Shown here: one piece after another, positions 24,110 through 35,509 of the stretch
Position numbering within the stretch: position 1 is the stretch's first letter
Layout: each line of letters begins with the position of its first letter
Source of the DNA: Macrotrachela quadricornifera
Taxonomy: Eukaryota; Rotifera; Eurotatoria; Philodinida; Philodinidae
Reading direction: 5' to 3'
Length of the DNA stretch: 64,000 bases
NCBI GenBank assembly: GCA_022393335.1
Contig: JAJEKB010018919.1
Coordinates: 1 to 64,000 of the forward strand
Made by a program: the position numbers and the translations under genes
Notes under the pieces: generated by a model
Seen by the model: only the letters and a program-made list of their open reading frames with translations
Told to the model about the DNA's origin: nothing
The model's database searches: none

Positions 24110-25493
24110 TTTTTAGTCGCATAAAGCCTCTAAAATACTATTGTATACTCGTATCATTTTATATCAAAATACTGATATTATTTCTTTTGTATTAATAAAT
24201 CACTGATCGATATAAGGTATATGCTGAAATCGTTACTTTCTGTATATTGCTAAAAGATGATGTCTTATCGTCATGAGTTTTCGAAAAATTCCATTGAACA
24301 AGTGATATTTCCTGGCATGTCGCACAGGTATTCAAAGTATAAGATTCCAACATGCTTCTCTTTTATAATTACGATACTCAGTTGTGATAGAATAAATTTC
24401 AAGAAAGTAGTATATAACATTAGCGGAGAAGGAGTGAGAAAAAAGCGCATATTTCAATCTTATATTATCGATGATTGCGCTATCTAACACTTCCTTTTAA
24501 AAGGTAGAAAGATAAATTAAATAAAATACTAATTGTGCAAACATTCACCTAAATGACAAAATAAAAAAAGTAATAAATTTTTTTCCTATTTTATACATTA
24601 ACTGTGGTTACAGTTGGTGTGTTTGTAACACAAATCTTTTTTAGTATTTACTATTTTTACAAAGCATTTAATTCTGATCGTAATCAGCGATAGATATTCT
24701 ATTCATAAAAGTAATTGAATGTTTAAATAGATATTCTGATTATTGAAAATTTTAATTTACTAATATTTATTTAAACAAAGGCAAATGAGTATTCTTTTTT
24801 TTTCAAATCATTTTGCATCACAATCATGTTATGAAACTCAAATTGTTGCCGTTACAAAGAGACGTTAATGTCAGGAAAATCTTTGATGTTTCACTGCAAG
24901 AGCGTTGGAAGATATAAGACATTTTTTATTTTAGTTTTATTCAAGAAATTTGGTTGGTTATTTTTCGAATATGATGGAGATTATAAACAATTTTATGGAA
25001 AGATTGGCTACTGTCCTATTGAGATTCTATTGTAATCTGTAGATTTCAAAGTTTTGAAATGATTCTTGTTGGAACTTCGAAAAAAATTCATCAAATTGTT
25101 CTGTTCATACTTGGTAGGATCCTGTTTCATTTTGAAAGATCCTAGAAACAAGATCCTTTCAGGATTTTTCAAGGAGTGAAAAGGATTGAAACTAGGGTAA
25201 CTGTGCATAAATTCAAATAAAATTATTGATATTCAGTTCATGAATTTGTAGGATGGAAATTGAAAGCAAAAACTAATTTCACTAAAGATATTAGATAACT
25301 CATTCAAAACTCGAAAAGAAAAAAAAATAAGTTATGATGATACCGAAATAAATGTTGTTTGCAGATTGATCTGTTATTTCACAGAGTCCGTAACTAAGAA
25401 TAGTCTCAATTCTATCACAAGGATTACGATAAAATATATCATTCTTGATTACAAATCCTTAAGACTAATCAATAAAAGTAATATCGATCGATT
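24110..25493. other. No gene recognised
   Basis: AT-rich interval between the small plus-strand gene and the 3' end of the minus-strand TPR gene. Short ORFs in both strands show no domain. Confidence 0.4.
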
Positions 25494-25537
25494 TTATTTG
25501 ATAGTTCCGATAACATGGAATCGGAACTATCAAATAA
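25494..25537. repeat. Perfect 18 bp-stem hairpin
   Basis: The arms ttatttgatagttccgat (25494-25511) and atcggaactatcaaataa (25520-25537) are exact reverse complements around an 8-base loop. It lies about 240 bp downstream of the TPR gene's stop codon on that gene's strand. It could be a small MITE remnant or an RNA structure in the 3' region. Confidence 0.7.
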
Positions 25538-25779
25538 TAAAGGAAAAGAAAATGTTCTTTTATTGATTAATTCATGAGTTAGTCGGTAGCATGATTCTTC
25601 TAAACAATTAAAATCTGTGTTTACTAAAAAAAATCGATTAATAGACAATGAAATTCACACATTCATAAATATCAAAAACACGAAAAGAGAAAATTTGTAC
25701 TCATATTTATCATTAAAATTTCATAATGAATATATTTAATATAAATCAAAGTTTTAAAATTAAGATCATTTGCAAAAAT

Positions 25780-28700
25780 TTAGTGAAAATCTGGAAAATA
25801 AAGGAAAAATGATGACCATGTAAGAATTATTGAAAATAAGGCCAGCCAATAATTAATACTATTATTCATTACATTATTCTTCGATTCACTGATATATTGA
25901 TTAGCTTCTTTAAGTACAATTTGATCAATATTTGATATATTTGTTTTACAATTTGAATTTAACCATTGTTCAAGTAATTTTCTATAAAGTTGATTAGCTT
26001 GATTTCTGTCTCCCATTTGTGCATATGCTCTAGCCATACCAAGTAAATTAATAGCACGATGTGGAGTAGTAGCATTTTCTTTTGCATAGAGATTGAGAGC
26101 AAATGATGGAAAAGCATTAATCGATATATTTGTTTTATTAATTAAATAGACCGATTGAATTGTTGAATAATTTCGATGTATTATTAAAAGATAGAAGGCT
26201 AAAAGTTCTGCTGATCGAATATAAATTGGAGCATGATTATTGGTATCATTATTAAGTAATAATTCAGTTTGACTAGCAGTATCAAGTTCACTTATACAAT
26301 TTATCAAAGAATTCGATAAACAAAAACGAAGAGCAGTTATTTGTGAAATCATTAAAGATATACGAATTGAAGTAAATTTATTCACAGGATTGATTATTAT
26401 TGAAAGTTCTTTTATTCGTAATAAATGATAATCGAGTTGAGTGATTGTATTTATACTACTCATATTGTGTAACAACAATCGAATACATTCGGCTAGAACA
26501 AAAGTTTTATTTTTAAGAATGAAAATTATTTATTTCAGAAATGAGAAGAACGAAATCTAGAACAGGTAACTATGATGTTTACAATTATATTTAAATAATT
26601 AATTTTAAGATAATATATAATTTGACATTATCTTTAATAATTGAAAAGTATTAACATGATTATTAAGAAAAATTCAAAATCATAAAACACCATTGTGACG
26701 TTCAGTTGTTATCTCGAATTCCAAAAGAAAAAAAATCACAAGTGTAAAATAATAATTTCAATTCTACTTAGGGTATATCAAAAGTTCATATTCCAATATT
26801 TTAAATTTTTAAAAAATAGGAAATATTGAATATTTTATTATGGAAATACATTGTATAACATCTTCTATTTAATAATCTATAGAGAAGTTCTATTTCGAAT
26901 TTAGTTTTAAAATTTTACTAGATAAAAGATAATATAGTACTTATAGCGAAGAAAAGAACCTGACAATGTAAAATTAGAATACGAAAAGAAAGAAATATTC
27001 ATAGTTTTATTTTATTTTAGTATATGTTCTATATCTCGACGAGTACGAAGACGAGCATTATCATGAAGCAGTTTATATTTTGCGAATGATGAGTTTTCTT
27101 TTTTCTGTTTATTTTATTAATAACAGGTATGAGACAATGTGTCAATATAGTAATTGTTGATCGATAGTCCTGCCTTTATCGACTTTACTAGAGGAGGTAC
27201 CCAATGAAAAGAGAATATGGTTAAAGTTTTGCATCTTCCACCCGACTTTTCCTACTGTACATAGCACGTCTTTTATAGGGCTGTTCCTGCTATGCGTTAG
27301 GTATTCATCATAGAACTCGTCTCACCGTGCGTGATACCTCTTTCGTAGGACTTTTTTCACCGTACATGGAACCTCTGCTGTAGAGCTTTTCCCGCCGTAC
27401 ATAAGGCAACTTCAATGGGATTCTTCTCATCGGGTCCAAGCTGACATCCTCATCCGCATCCACTTTGGACATGATTACTCTCAAAATTGCACTGAACTGC
27501 GTCATTTGATTCGAAAGTGAATAAAATCATAGTCTCTTACGACTTGAATGAAGTTTCACGCACGCCTTCTCTTCTCACCCTCAATCATTCTGCCGACTAT
27601 TCTTAGTGCACTCAAGGAACTGATATGGATAGTTTCGTGACGCTATCTCTCACGATGACTAAATACATAGCGAACAGACAAACGTTCTTTTTTAAAATGT
27701 ATAGATACGTCATCGTTGTAAGTCAAGAAAAACAACAAATACGTTGTTTATGTAAGTCATAGAAAACTAATGGATACACTACAGTTGTGAATCTAGGAAA
27801 CACTTGTATATATTTTTTTCACTTATAACCTATTAGAAACCTTCGATTTTCACATTTCAGCCAAAGAACCATCGATACAAAATGATTAATCTTAGAATCA
27901 TAACAAATTCGCTAAATTTCTGAAAAGATCATGCTTATTTCACCCAAACATTCCCATCCTACTCCTATTAATGGTAACAGCACTCTATAAAGCTACCGCT
28001 AGACTCAGAAAAGCACCGTGGAAAGTTTGGAAGTTCTAGTTAAGACATTGCTATCTGGGTGAGATTTCACCCACACCCCCACGTCACACCTTTGGTGGGT
28101 GACCCTGCTATGACCTTCCTCCAGGCCTGACGATGCACCATGGACAGTTTGGTGACGCTAGTTTGTACAGAGACCGAATGCAAAGCGAACAGACAGACAT
28201 TCTTCTTTATATATATATATACTAGCGGTAGTACCCGGCGTTGCTCGGGAAATCTCCATACTGGAAACTTATCATGTCAGAAAACGACTGAAGATATATA
28301 GAAGGCTTGATTAAGATCTTTTCAACTATTATTACTACATATCTCGCCGTGCATACACTTATATTCATTTTTAAATCGGATACTTCAGCAAATAGTGTGG
28401 GGGTGTAACAGTCTTTCTATTAACTCATGCGTATTTCCATACTTTATACCAATACCCAGTGCAAAAAAACTGGCACTAACAGGCAGATATTCTAACAATG
28501 GCAGCATATGTCCCGAACTTTTTAAAAGACTGGGGAAAATTGTAATGTATCATAACCTGTTGTGAAGTTTCAGCCCAATCCTCTCGCCAGTCATCCTGAT
28601 CCCTTTTGACCTTCTTCAGGACCTAAGAGTATGCCATGAAAAGTTTGGCACCTTCAACTCGTGCGATGTCCAAATGTATAAAAAACAGGCAGGCAGACAA

Positions 28701-29119
28701 ACTTCCTCCTTTATATATATAAATTAGAAACATCCAATTTTCAAATTTAAACCAAAGAATCCTCGATAAAAAACGATTAATCTTAGAATCAAAACAAATT
28801 CGCGAAATTTCTGGAAAATTAACGCAAAGTTCATTGCGAGAGAACTTCAGTGAAATTTCACCCAGACCCCTTCTCCTACTCCTATTAACGGTAACACCAC
28901 TCTTTAAAAATGCCTCTGAACTCGGAGAAGCACCATGGAAAATTTGGTAATGTTAGCTATTACAGTACTATCTGGGTTAGATTCCACCCACACCCACACC
29001 CACCCACCCATCACCCACACCCTCGGTGGGTGACTCCGCTATGACCTTCCTCTGGGCCTGGGGAGGTACCATGGAAAGTTTGGTGACGCTAGCTTGTACA
29101 GGGACTGAATGCATAGCGA

Positions 29120-29150
<31 letters not shown>

Positions 29151-32100
29151 AACTTTCTTCTTTATATATATAGATATATAGATGTATAAGAACAAAATCA
29201 GTGAATTTAAAGAATAGACAAAAGAGTGTTTTAGATTTAAATCTATTCGAATGAATAACAATCTTTGATGATTCATATTTACTAATCTAGGTAGAATAGC
29301 TTGACTTCTATTCAATATGTCTGTGATAAATCGATATTTTCATCTGTAAGTACCGAAATTGAACGAACAGATCGAAGATCATCGTTGACATCTTCCCTTC
29401 CTTCACGAAAAGATTTTGACCATTGAATATAATGGAACGTCAGATCTCAATGCTTCTAGTAAGTTTTTCGAAGATTGTTTTTGAGTCTATTCCCAAAATA
29501 ACTCGAATTCTGATATAGCATCGATTAAATTCACCAAGCATGTTTTACAATGCACTATCACGATTTAAACTCGGGTATGGTACAAAGGAGCTGATAATGA
29601 ACGACCTCTCATCTATATAAACTATCGAAATATAATATTTTAGAACATGACGTCATCAAATATGATGAGAAAAAGTAACGAATGGAAAATATGGACAGTT
29701 CCAGAATATATCTGAACATTAGACAAGGAGTAATGAAATTTTAACATAGTCACTAAATTCTAATCTTAGTCTAGCAGATTGTTAAATCTAAATCCAAGAT
29801 AGAGTTTCTCTATAGATTATTAAAGACAAGACGTTATACTACATATATATTCTCATAATAAAATGTTTTTTTATGAAACTTTAAACATAAGGATACGAAC
29901 TTTTGTTATATTCTAAGTATAAGCACCAGTTTATATGTTTCACCGAAACTAACCAAGAACTCTCAAAGTGTTTATTTCTTTTTCAAACTTCTGTATACAT
30001 TCGACGTAAAACGATATTTTACTCCTGGAAAAGTTAATTATTCATTCTTATTACTTGTTACTTTAATATTTGCCAAAATAAATTTTTTACTTATCATAGT
30101 TTTAATGTCGAGATCTTGCAAAATAAAAATAAAATTCTAGGCATACCTAATCGTGCTGATGCTTCACTCCATGCCAAAAATTGACCTGCCGATGTATCAT
30201 TACCGATCATTTCAATTGGATTAGGATCCATTTCTACCAATAATTTATCCAATTGCCCAGCAAAATAATCAGAATTATTTTTTCCATCGTACATAACCCA
30301 ATAGAATACATTAGCCACAATGTAACCGCGTACTATATAAACAAATGGTGCATAATACTTGTCAGGATAGGATATATTATGTGCAAACATTAAGTCATTT
30401 AGTACACTGACACTCATACAGTATTGTCCTATTTGTAGATAAGAGTAAGCAAGCCAATATTGTGAATGACCCCGATTATCTCTGTCACAAAACAGTAACC
30501 TTTGAGATTGATTCACATTTAATCCAACAAGATATTTAATAACCGATATAAATGAACTGTCATTGGTAAAATTTGGTATTTGGCTTAACATCTGTTTTTT
30601 CATACAGAGCTCTAAACTCACTCTTACTGAACTAACATCAGCCGGTATTGACAACGACCAATTACCTATAAAAAAATAAGAACTTATTCATTATGAACTA
30701 CAATGAATTTAGAAGAGTAAGATTGAAATTTTTTCCGATCTTGGGATTCGTGACCAAACATAGATTTGGGAGTGATTAGTCAATATAGTACCCCGATTCG
30801 ATACAGTTCTATAGTAAGGATAAAATATACTATTATTCGGATCATATATGATCCGAATAGTAGTATATTTTATCCTTACCGTAGGACTGTATCAAAACAA
30901 GGGTACCATACTGATTGATCATTTCTAATTATAAAGTGACAGATCAGTTTTATACAATCGAGATGGAAATTGTATATATCTAATTACTGTAGAGAGTAGG
31001 AATGATTCAATGTCTGAATATAGAAAAAATCGAGTTTTTCAAAAGCAAAAAGCCCATCTGATAAGTGTGCAGAATGCATTCTTATTGATGTATTGAATTT
31101 TCAAGATAATTCCTGATGATACTGTGTTTTCAACAAATTAATATATTGAACAATAATATTTAAAAAAATTTTGAAATTGTCGCTATTTATGAAAAGAATA
31201 TAAACCAACCTATACGAATCCAAATATGTGCTGGCATATGTTGTCCATGTGATGCTGTGCGTACTATTTCTCCATACTTAAAGGCATATGGAACTGCTTT
31301 TAATGCATCATCAACTAATGATACATCAAATGCATGAATAAGATAGTGTAGAGTTCCTGGATGTAACGGTTCTTGAGCAAGTGCTGCTTGTAAAACTGTT
31401 CTCGCGTTTAACATTGCAGGCGGTACTTGTGTTTGTGGATCAATGGGTTGTTGCATAGCAACGTTGAGATACGCGAGACCAAGTATAGTCTGACCATCGA
31501 GTACTGAAGGAAATTCTTTTGTCAGATTCAAGATTGAGTCAAGAAAAGCCTTTTCACCGTCAAATATATTTTCATAAGCAAACCATTGATAAGCCGTAGT
31601 CATTAAAGATGATTGAAGTGGTGTCAATGTTATATTGGATGCATTTAATATCGACCAGCTCTCATTCCACATATCGAGTGCACCAGATCGATTTGTGTAT
31701 TCCCACAAAGGTTGTTTATGCCTACATGATAATATATCAAAATTTAAATAGACATTATGTTAATAGAGGAAGCCAAATTAAAAGTGAAACATCTCTCTAG
31801 TTCATTTAGGATTAGAGTATATTTTCATTCGAGTAATTCTTTAAGTAAAGTAGTTATCTTAGAATATATATACTAACCCAAGTAGTCTTCCAATATGAGC
31901 TTCAACCAGAGTAGGATCTGCATCCAGTGCTAGTTGAAAGGCCTCTTGAGCTGAATCATACATGAATGAGTTTAAACATAAATAACCAATCAAAAAGTGT
32001 TGATGAGCAACTGAAGATGAGTTAACAACTAAGCCCAACGGTTGTTGTATCATACCCAATTGAAGATAAGTCTCCCAAGGGAGTAGTTCGGTTATATTAC

Positions 32101-32152
32101 CAAAACTGATCGAAACAAAAGTCAGGAAAAGTAGATATCGTATTAAAAACAT
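25780..32152 (-). CDS. Secreted TPR-repeat protein, four exons, 672 aa, of a family best known from bacteria
   Basis: Exons (minus strand) are 32152-31878, 31721-31210, 30665-30147 and 26492-25780. All junctions are GT-AG, phases agree, and the total is 2019 nt. The N-terminus is a signal peptide (MFLIRYLLFLTFVSISFG). TPR-like helices follow (AHQHFLIGYLCLNSFMYDSA; AHIGRLLG). The family signature lies in exon 2: HPGTLHYLIHAFD (212-224) and HGQHMPAHIWIRIG (250-263). Known bacterial TPR proteins carry the same HPG-x-x-HY-x-IHA...HMPSHI core. A C-terminal TPR pair (LGMARAYAQMGDRNQANQLY) precedes a hydrophobic tail (about 647-668) that could anchor the protein. Likely an extracellular or membrane-tethered protein; no activity can be assigned. 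A bacterial-like family with introns and a signal peptide suggests old horizontal transfer followed by domestication (inference). Intron 3 is 3654 bp and full of Helitrons; intron 2 carries a palindrome. Confidence 0.85.
27200..27705 (-). mobile_element. Diverged Helitron carrying an internal tandem repeat
   Basis: The minus-strand 5' terminus at 27705 reads TCTATACATTTTAAAAAAG and is followed by GTTTGTCTGTTCGCTATG, as in the other copies. The 3' half is occupied by a tandem array. A CTAG end was not identified, so the left boundary is approximate. Confidence 0.45.
27235..27430. repeat. Degenerate ~40 bp tandem repeat, about five units
   Basis: Successive units read like 'caccgtacatggaacctct' followed by 'ttgtagggctttttc'. 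Recurring anchors are 'ctgtacatagcacgtc', 'gctatgcgttaggtatt', 'ccgtgcgtgatacctc', 'ccgtacatggaacctc' and 'ccgtacataaggcaac'. Lies inside intron 3 and within the Helitron-like sequence. Confidence 0.6.
27830..28221 (-). mobile_element. Helitron 5'-part copy (first of a tandem pair)
   Basis: Closely matches 28727-29174 along its length (shared 'ttagaaacc', 'attaatcttagaatca', 'tatctgggt', 'tatgaccttcctcc', 'gtttggtgacgctag', 'gaacagacagaca'). Its A/T-rich 5' terminus runs straight into the 3' CTAG end of the element at 28222. Confidence 0.6.
28222..28723 (-). mobile_element. Non-autonomous Helitron, 502 bp, inserted at the junction of a tandem Helitron pair
   Basis: Colinear with 21279-21781. 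The minus-strand 3' end carries the GC hairpin and TACTACCGCTAG, with A at 28221 before CTAG on the plus strand. The 5' terminus at 28723 has one change (TTTATATATATAAAG instead of TCTATATATATAAAG). It contains no coding capacity. Confidence 0.75.
28727..29174 (-). mobile_element. Helitron 5'-part copy (second of a tandem pair) with CAGA microsatellite
   Basis: Same unit as 27830-28221, ending at 29174 with the intact TC-TATATATATAAAG terminus. Next to it a (GACA)n run (about 29119-29150) has expanded compared with the other copies. A CCCACACCCACACCCACCC run lies near 28986. The long minus-strand ORF here is created by these simple repeats and is not a gene. Confidence 0.6.
29260..29545 (-). 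pseudogene. Mariner transposase N-terminal fragment
   Basis: The minus strand reads FREGREDVNDDLRSVRS and SVLTDENI (about 29400-29340), the same region as in the remnant at 4940-5990. It is followed by a stop. Only the N-terminal ~80 codons are left, with a frameshift upstream. It lies inside intron 3. Confidence 0.55.
30770..30925. repeat. Near-loopless palindrome in intron 2 of the TPR gene
   Basis: It is centred at 30846/30847. The inner ~35 bp on each side (taaggataaaatatacta... against ...tatattttatcctta) are almost exact inverted copies, and weaker complementarity extends to 'gtacccc' / 'gggtac' and 'agtcaatat' / 'atactgatt'. It is probably a small palindromic MITE. Confidence 0.65.
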
Positions 32153-32585
32153 ACTTTCACAAGTAAACAATGCTTAATTATGTGTGATGATTAGATGATG
32201 TTGTGATTTATTAATATACAAAAAATCTGCTTTATATGATCTATAAACTTAAAAGATAAAATAAAAAATAACATTTGAAAAACACAAGTAGCAATAAATC
32301 GAAAATGCTTTCATTTAGGCTTTCTGGAAATGTCATACCAAAAGAAAATTAATGGCATCGTAAAAGAAATGATTGAAATATCCACACGCCTCTTACTATA
32401 TACTATATACATATTTCGTTCTCTTCTCTGTTACGCGCGCATCGCGTGAATGGCACGATCTTCATCCTCCATCAATTTTTCGTTAATTCTAATCAATCTC
32501 AACGAAATCTATGATGACCCACCAACATAATCATCACCATCGTCAAAGACTGGCCTCGTAGCGACACTTTATAAAAATATAGGAC
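32153..32585. other. Promoter-side flank of the TPR gene and 3' flank of the LINE
   Basis: Contains the presumed promoter of the minus-strand TPR gene just above 32152. Near 32547 is 'gactggcctcgtagcgac', a phrase that recurs inverted as 'gactacgaggccaggtc' near 40108, hinting at a further shared repeat end. Confidence 0.35.
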
Positions 32586-32645
32586 TCATCATCATCATCA
32601 TTTTTCTGCTCTTAAGTAGGTTCTTAGGACGACACTTGTAATTTT

Positions 32646-35117
32646 TTAAAGCTTCCTCCACTCGTTCCTATCGCTAGCAAGCCTTTTTAGGTACACATAT
32701 CCATTTCTTTTTGCTAAATCATCTAGTATTTTTATTCTTCTTCTTCCCCTCTTTCTTTCAACATCTACTGCTCCCTCGATCATGTCTTTTAGTAAGTTAT
32801 CTTCTCTAAGTACATGGCCTATCCAATGTCTTTTCCTTATTCTTATACTTTTTAACAGGGTCCTCACTTCTCCTATTGTTTCTAGAACCTTTACATTGCT
32901 CACTTCATCCATCTAGCTTATCTTTAACATTCTTCTCCACATTCACATTTCGAAAGCTTCGAGCCTTTTCTTTTCGTGTTCCCTTAATGTCCAAGTTTCG
33001 GCTCCATACAACAGCACACTCTAAACAAAGTACTTCGCTAATGTTTTCCTTAATTCTAGATGTAAAGATCCACACAGAACTCTCTTCATCCCTGTAAAAG
33101 CTTCTTTTGCGATTCCTATTCTGGCTCTCACATTGTTTTCACATCTCCAATCCTTTGTTAAAAAGGCTACCTAACAATTTAAAACTGTTAACCTGCTCCA
33201 CCCTTACACCATCTAAATGTAACTTAATATCTTTTTCGCTTCCTACGCTCAATACCTTAGTTTTCTTTGCATTAATTTTTATTCTATATGATTTACAAGC
33301 TTTTTCTAACATTTCAATTGATATTTCTAAACCCTCCTGATCTTCTGCTAACACTGCCATATCATTCGCAAATCTTACACAGCTGACCTCTTTTCCACCA
33401 ATCTTCACACCTTCCATTTTCATTTCTATTTCTCTTATCATCTTCTCTAGATAAATGTTAAATAGTATAGGAGATAAGCAACATCCTTGTCTCACTCCTC
33501 TACCAAGCTATCTTTCTAGATTCTTTGTTATCTATTCTAACTACCACTCTTTGTTCCTTATATAAATTTCTTATTAACCTTCTTTCTTTCCATTCTATTC
33601 CTTTATTTTTTAATATTTCAAGTAGCTTGTCCCAATTTACTCTATCAAATGCTTTCTCCAAGACTACAAAACAAATTACGAAACTTTCACATCTTTCTGC
33701 CAACCTCTCTCCTATTACTCTCATTAACGGGAGGGCGACAATTGGTCGAATGACAATTAGTCGAACGACAATTAGGCGTAGTCAATTGGTCGCGACGACA
33801 ATTGGTCGCTACGACAATTAGTCGCATAACAAATTGGTCGTATACATAGAGTGAGAAAGAGAATACTTAATTAAATAACAGAAAATATATAAAAGTATGT
33901 TACGAAAAGGATATCAACAAACATAGTAAAAATTACTACGCAATAGTATTCAATTCAATTACAGATTTTATGCTAATCCTTCTAATTGTGTAAGAAGACT
34001 TGGATATGGAGATAGTCACAAGTTTTCTAACTGTTTATGATAATTTAAATATTTTTTGTTTTGAAATGTTTTATAACAAGCATTTTATTTAACTGATTGA
34101 CGACATCTGGTACCGTCGTCTCAAATCTTTAATCCAATGTGAACATTCATCCCTGTGAATCTTAATTTAAAGTGTTGAGGAAAAACAAAATATGATCATT
34201 GTTAAAAGTAAATTAAAATGCTTGTTATAAAACATTTCAAAACAAAAAATATTTAAATTATCATAAACAGTTAGAAAACTTGTGACTATCTCCATATCCA
34301 AGTCTTCTTACACAATTAGAAGGATTAGCATAAAATCTGTAATTGAATTGAATACTATTGCGTAGTAATTTTTACTATGTTTGTTGATATCCTTTTCGTA
34401 ACATACTTTTATATATTTTCTGTTATTTAATTAAGTATTCTCTTTCTCACTCTATGTATACGACCAATTTGTTATGCGACTAATTGTCGTAGCGACCAAT
34501 TATCGTCGCGACCAATTGACTACGCCTAATTGTCGTTCGACTAATTGTCATTCGACCAATTGTCGTAGACCCCTCATTAACCCTATTGCATCCCTAGTGC
34601 CTCTTCCTTTTCTAAAACCAAAATGCTGTTCTCCTAAGTTTACATCTAGTCTACCTTGCAGTCGCCGGCTTACTACTCTTAATAACACCTTTGCTGCATG
34701 TGAAATTAAACTAATTGTCCTAAAATCCGCACATTTACTAGCTCCTACTTTCTTTTCTATGGGAATTAGCAAGGTTTCTAAAAATTCTTTGGGCCACAAG
34801 CTAGTTTCGTAGATTTCTCTACATATATCCACTAGAGGCTTCTTTCCCTCATGTTGTATACTTTTGAGAAACTCAATGGGTATACCGTCTACTCCTACTG
34901 CTTTCTTACATTTCATTTCTTTGAGAGACATCTCTATTTCACTCTCTAATATTGAAAATTCTATCCACTCACTTTCCACATTACTTTCATCCTCTATGAT
35001 ACCTTCCCTTAAGCATCCCTCATTTGGATACAATTCTCTGACATATTCTTCCCATCTATTAATTATGTCATTATCTTCTATTAATCTCTTTCCATGTCTT
35101 GATTCCACACATCTCAC
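32646..35117 (-). pseudogene. LINE reverse transcriptase, interrupted and catalytically damaged
   Basis: Readable minus-strand pieces include FRTISLISHAAKVLLRVVSR and GFRKGRGTRDAI (35117-34582), then after the inserted element VIGERLAERCE and FVVLEKAFDRVNW (33719-33500). These are followed by RQGCCLSPILFNIYLE and FANDMAVLAE (33495-33139), and a C-terminal piece (32912-32646). Motif A has Val where the catalytic Asp belongs (FVD to FVV). Motif C reads FAND instead of FADD, so the first catalytic Asp is also lost. Stops separate the blocks. Confidence 0.75.
33729..34572. mobile_element. Mutator-like foldback MITE, 844 bp, 9 bp target duplication, inside the LINE
   Basis: Direct copies of ctcattaac flank it at 33720-33728 and 34573-34581. 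The ends are gggagggcgacaattgg and, inward from the right, ggggtctacgacaattgg. The arms (~400 bp each) are nearly identical inverted copies meeting near 34140-34170. Sub-terminal sequence repeats gacaattggtcg / gacaattagtcg several times. A 9 bp duplication with GGG-starting long inverted repeats fits Mutator-like elements. Removing it rejoins the LINE frame (GLMR|VIGERL). Confidence 0.8.
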
Positions 35118-35509
35118 GCCTCCACCTTTATTTTTCCATACATCAAATCATACCTACTACGTTTTCTCTAAATCCTCTATTATTTCACACTCGTTTTCTA
35201 ACCATTCCTGTCTCGCCTTTTCTGTCTCTCTCCTTATCTCATTGTTTAATCTTCTATACTTTAGTCTACCCATCTCACTGTCGACATTTTTCTATATTCT
35301 TCTTTCATCCATCTTTTCTATCATTTTTTCACTGGCCCAAGGTTCCCTAGCTTTCACATTTTCTTTAAAACCTACCACTTCTTTTGTTAAGTCAAGTATT
35401 ACACTCTTCAGTCTATTCCACTTCTTATCAGCATCCCTGTCTTCGTTCTCACTAACTTTTTCTCTATATTATTTCCAAAATTTTCCGTAACAACTTTCAG
35501 TTTTTCTAA

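Larger units (their letters stand above)
26493..30146 (-). other. Intron 3 of the TPR gene, 3.65 kb, filled with transposons
   Basis: The donor GTATGC at 30146 and the acceptor ending ttctag at 26493 bound it. It contains Helitron pieces at 27200-27705, 27830-28221, 28222-28723 and 28727-29174, and a mariner N-terminal fragment at 29260-29545. The other three exons lie within 2.0 kb, so the intron size comes from insertions. The remaining sequence (26493-27199) is AT-rich and empty. Confidence 0.75.

Noticed and set aside
28977..29315. 112-codon minus-strand ORF
   Set aside because: Runs through a (GACA)n microsatellite and CACCC repeat inside a Helitron; low-complexity translation only.
34864..35490. 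208-codon plus-strand ORF rich in Ser, Leu and Phe
   Set aside because: Antisense to the LINE reverse transcriptase; the minus strand has the recognisable motifs.
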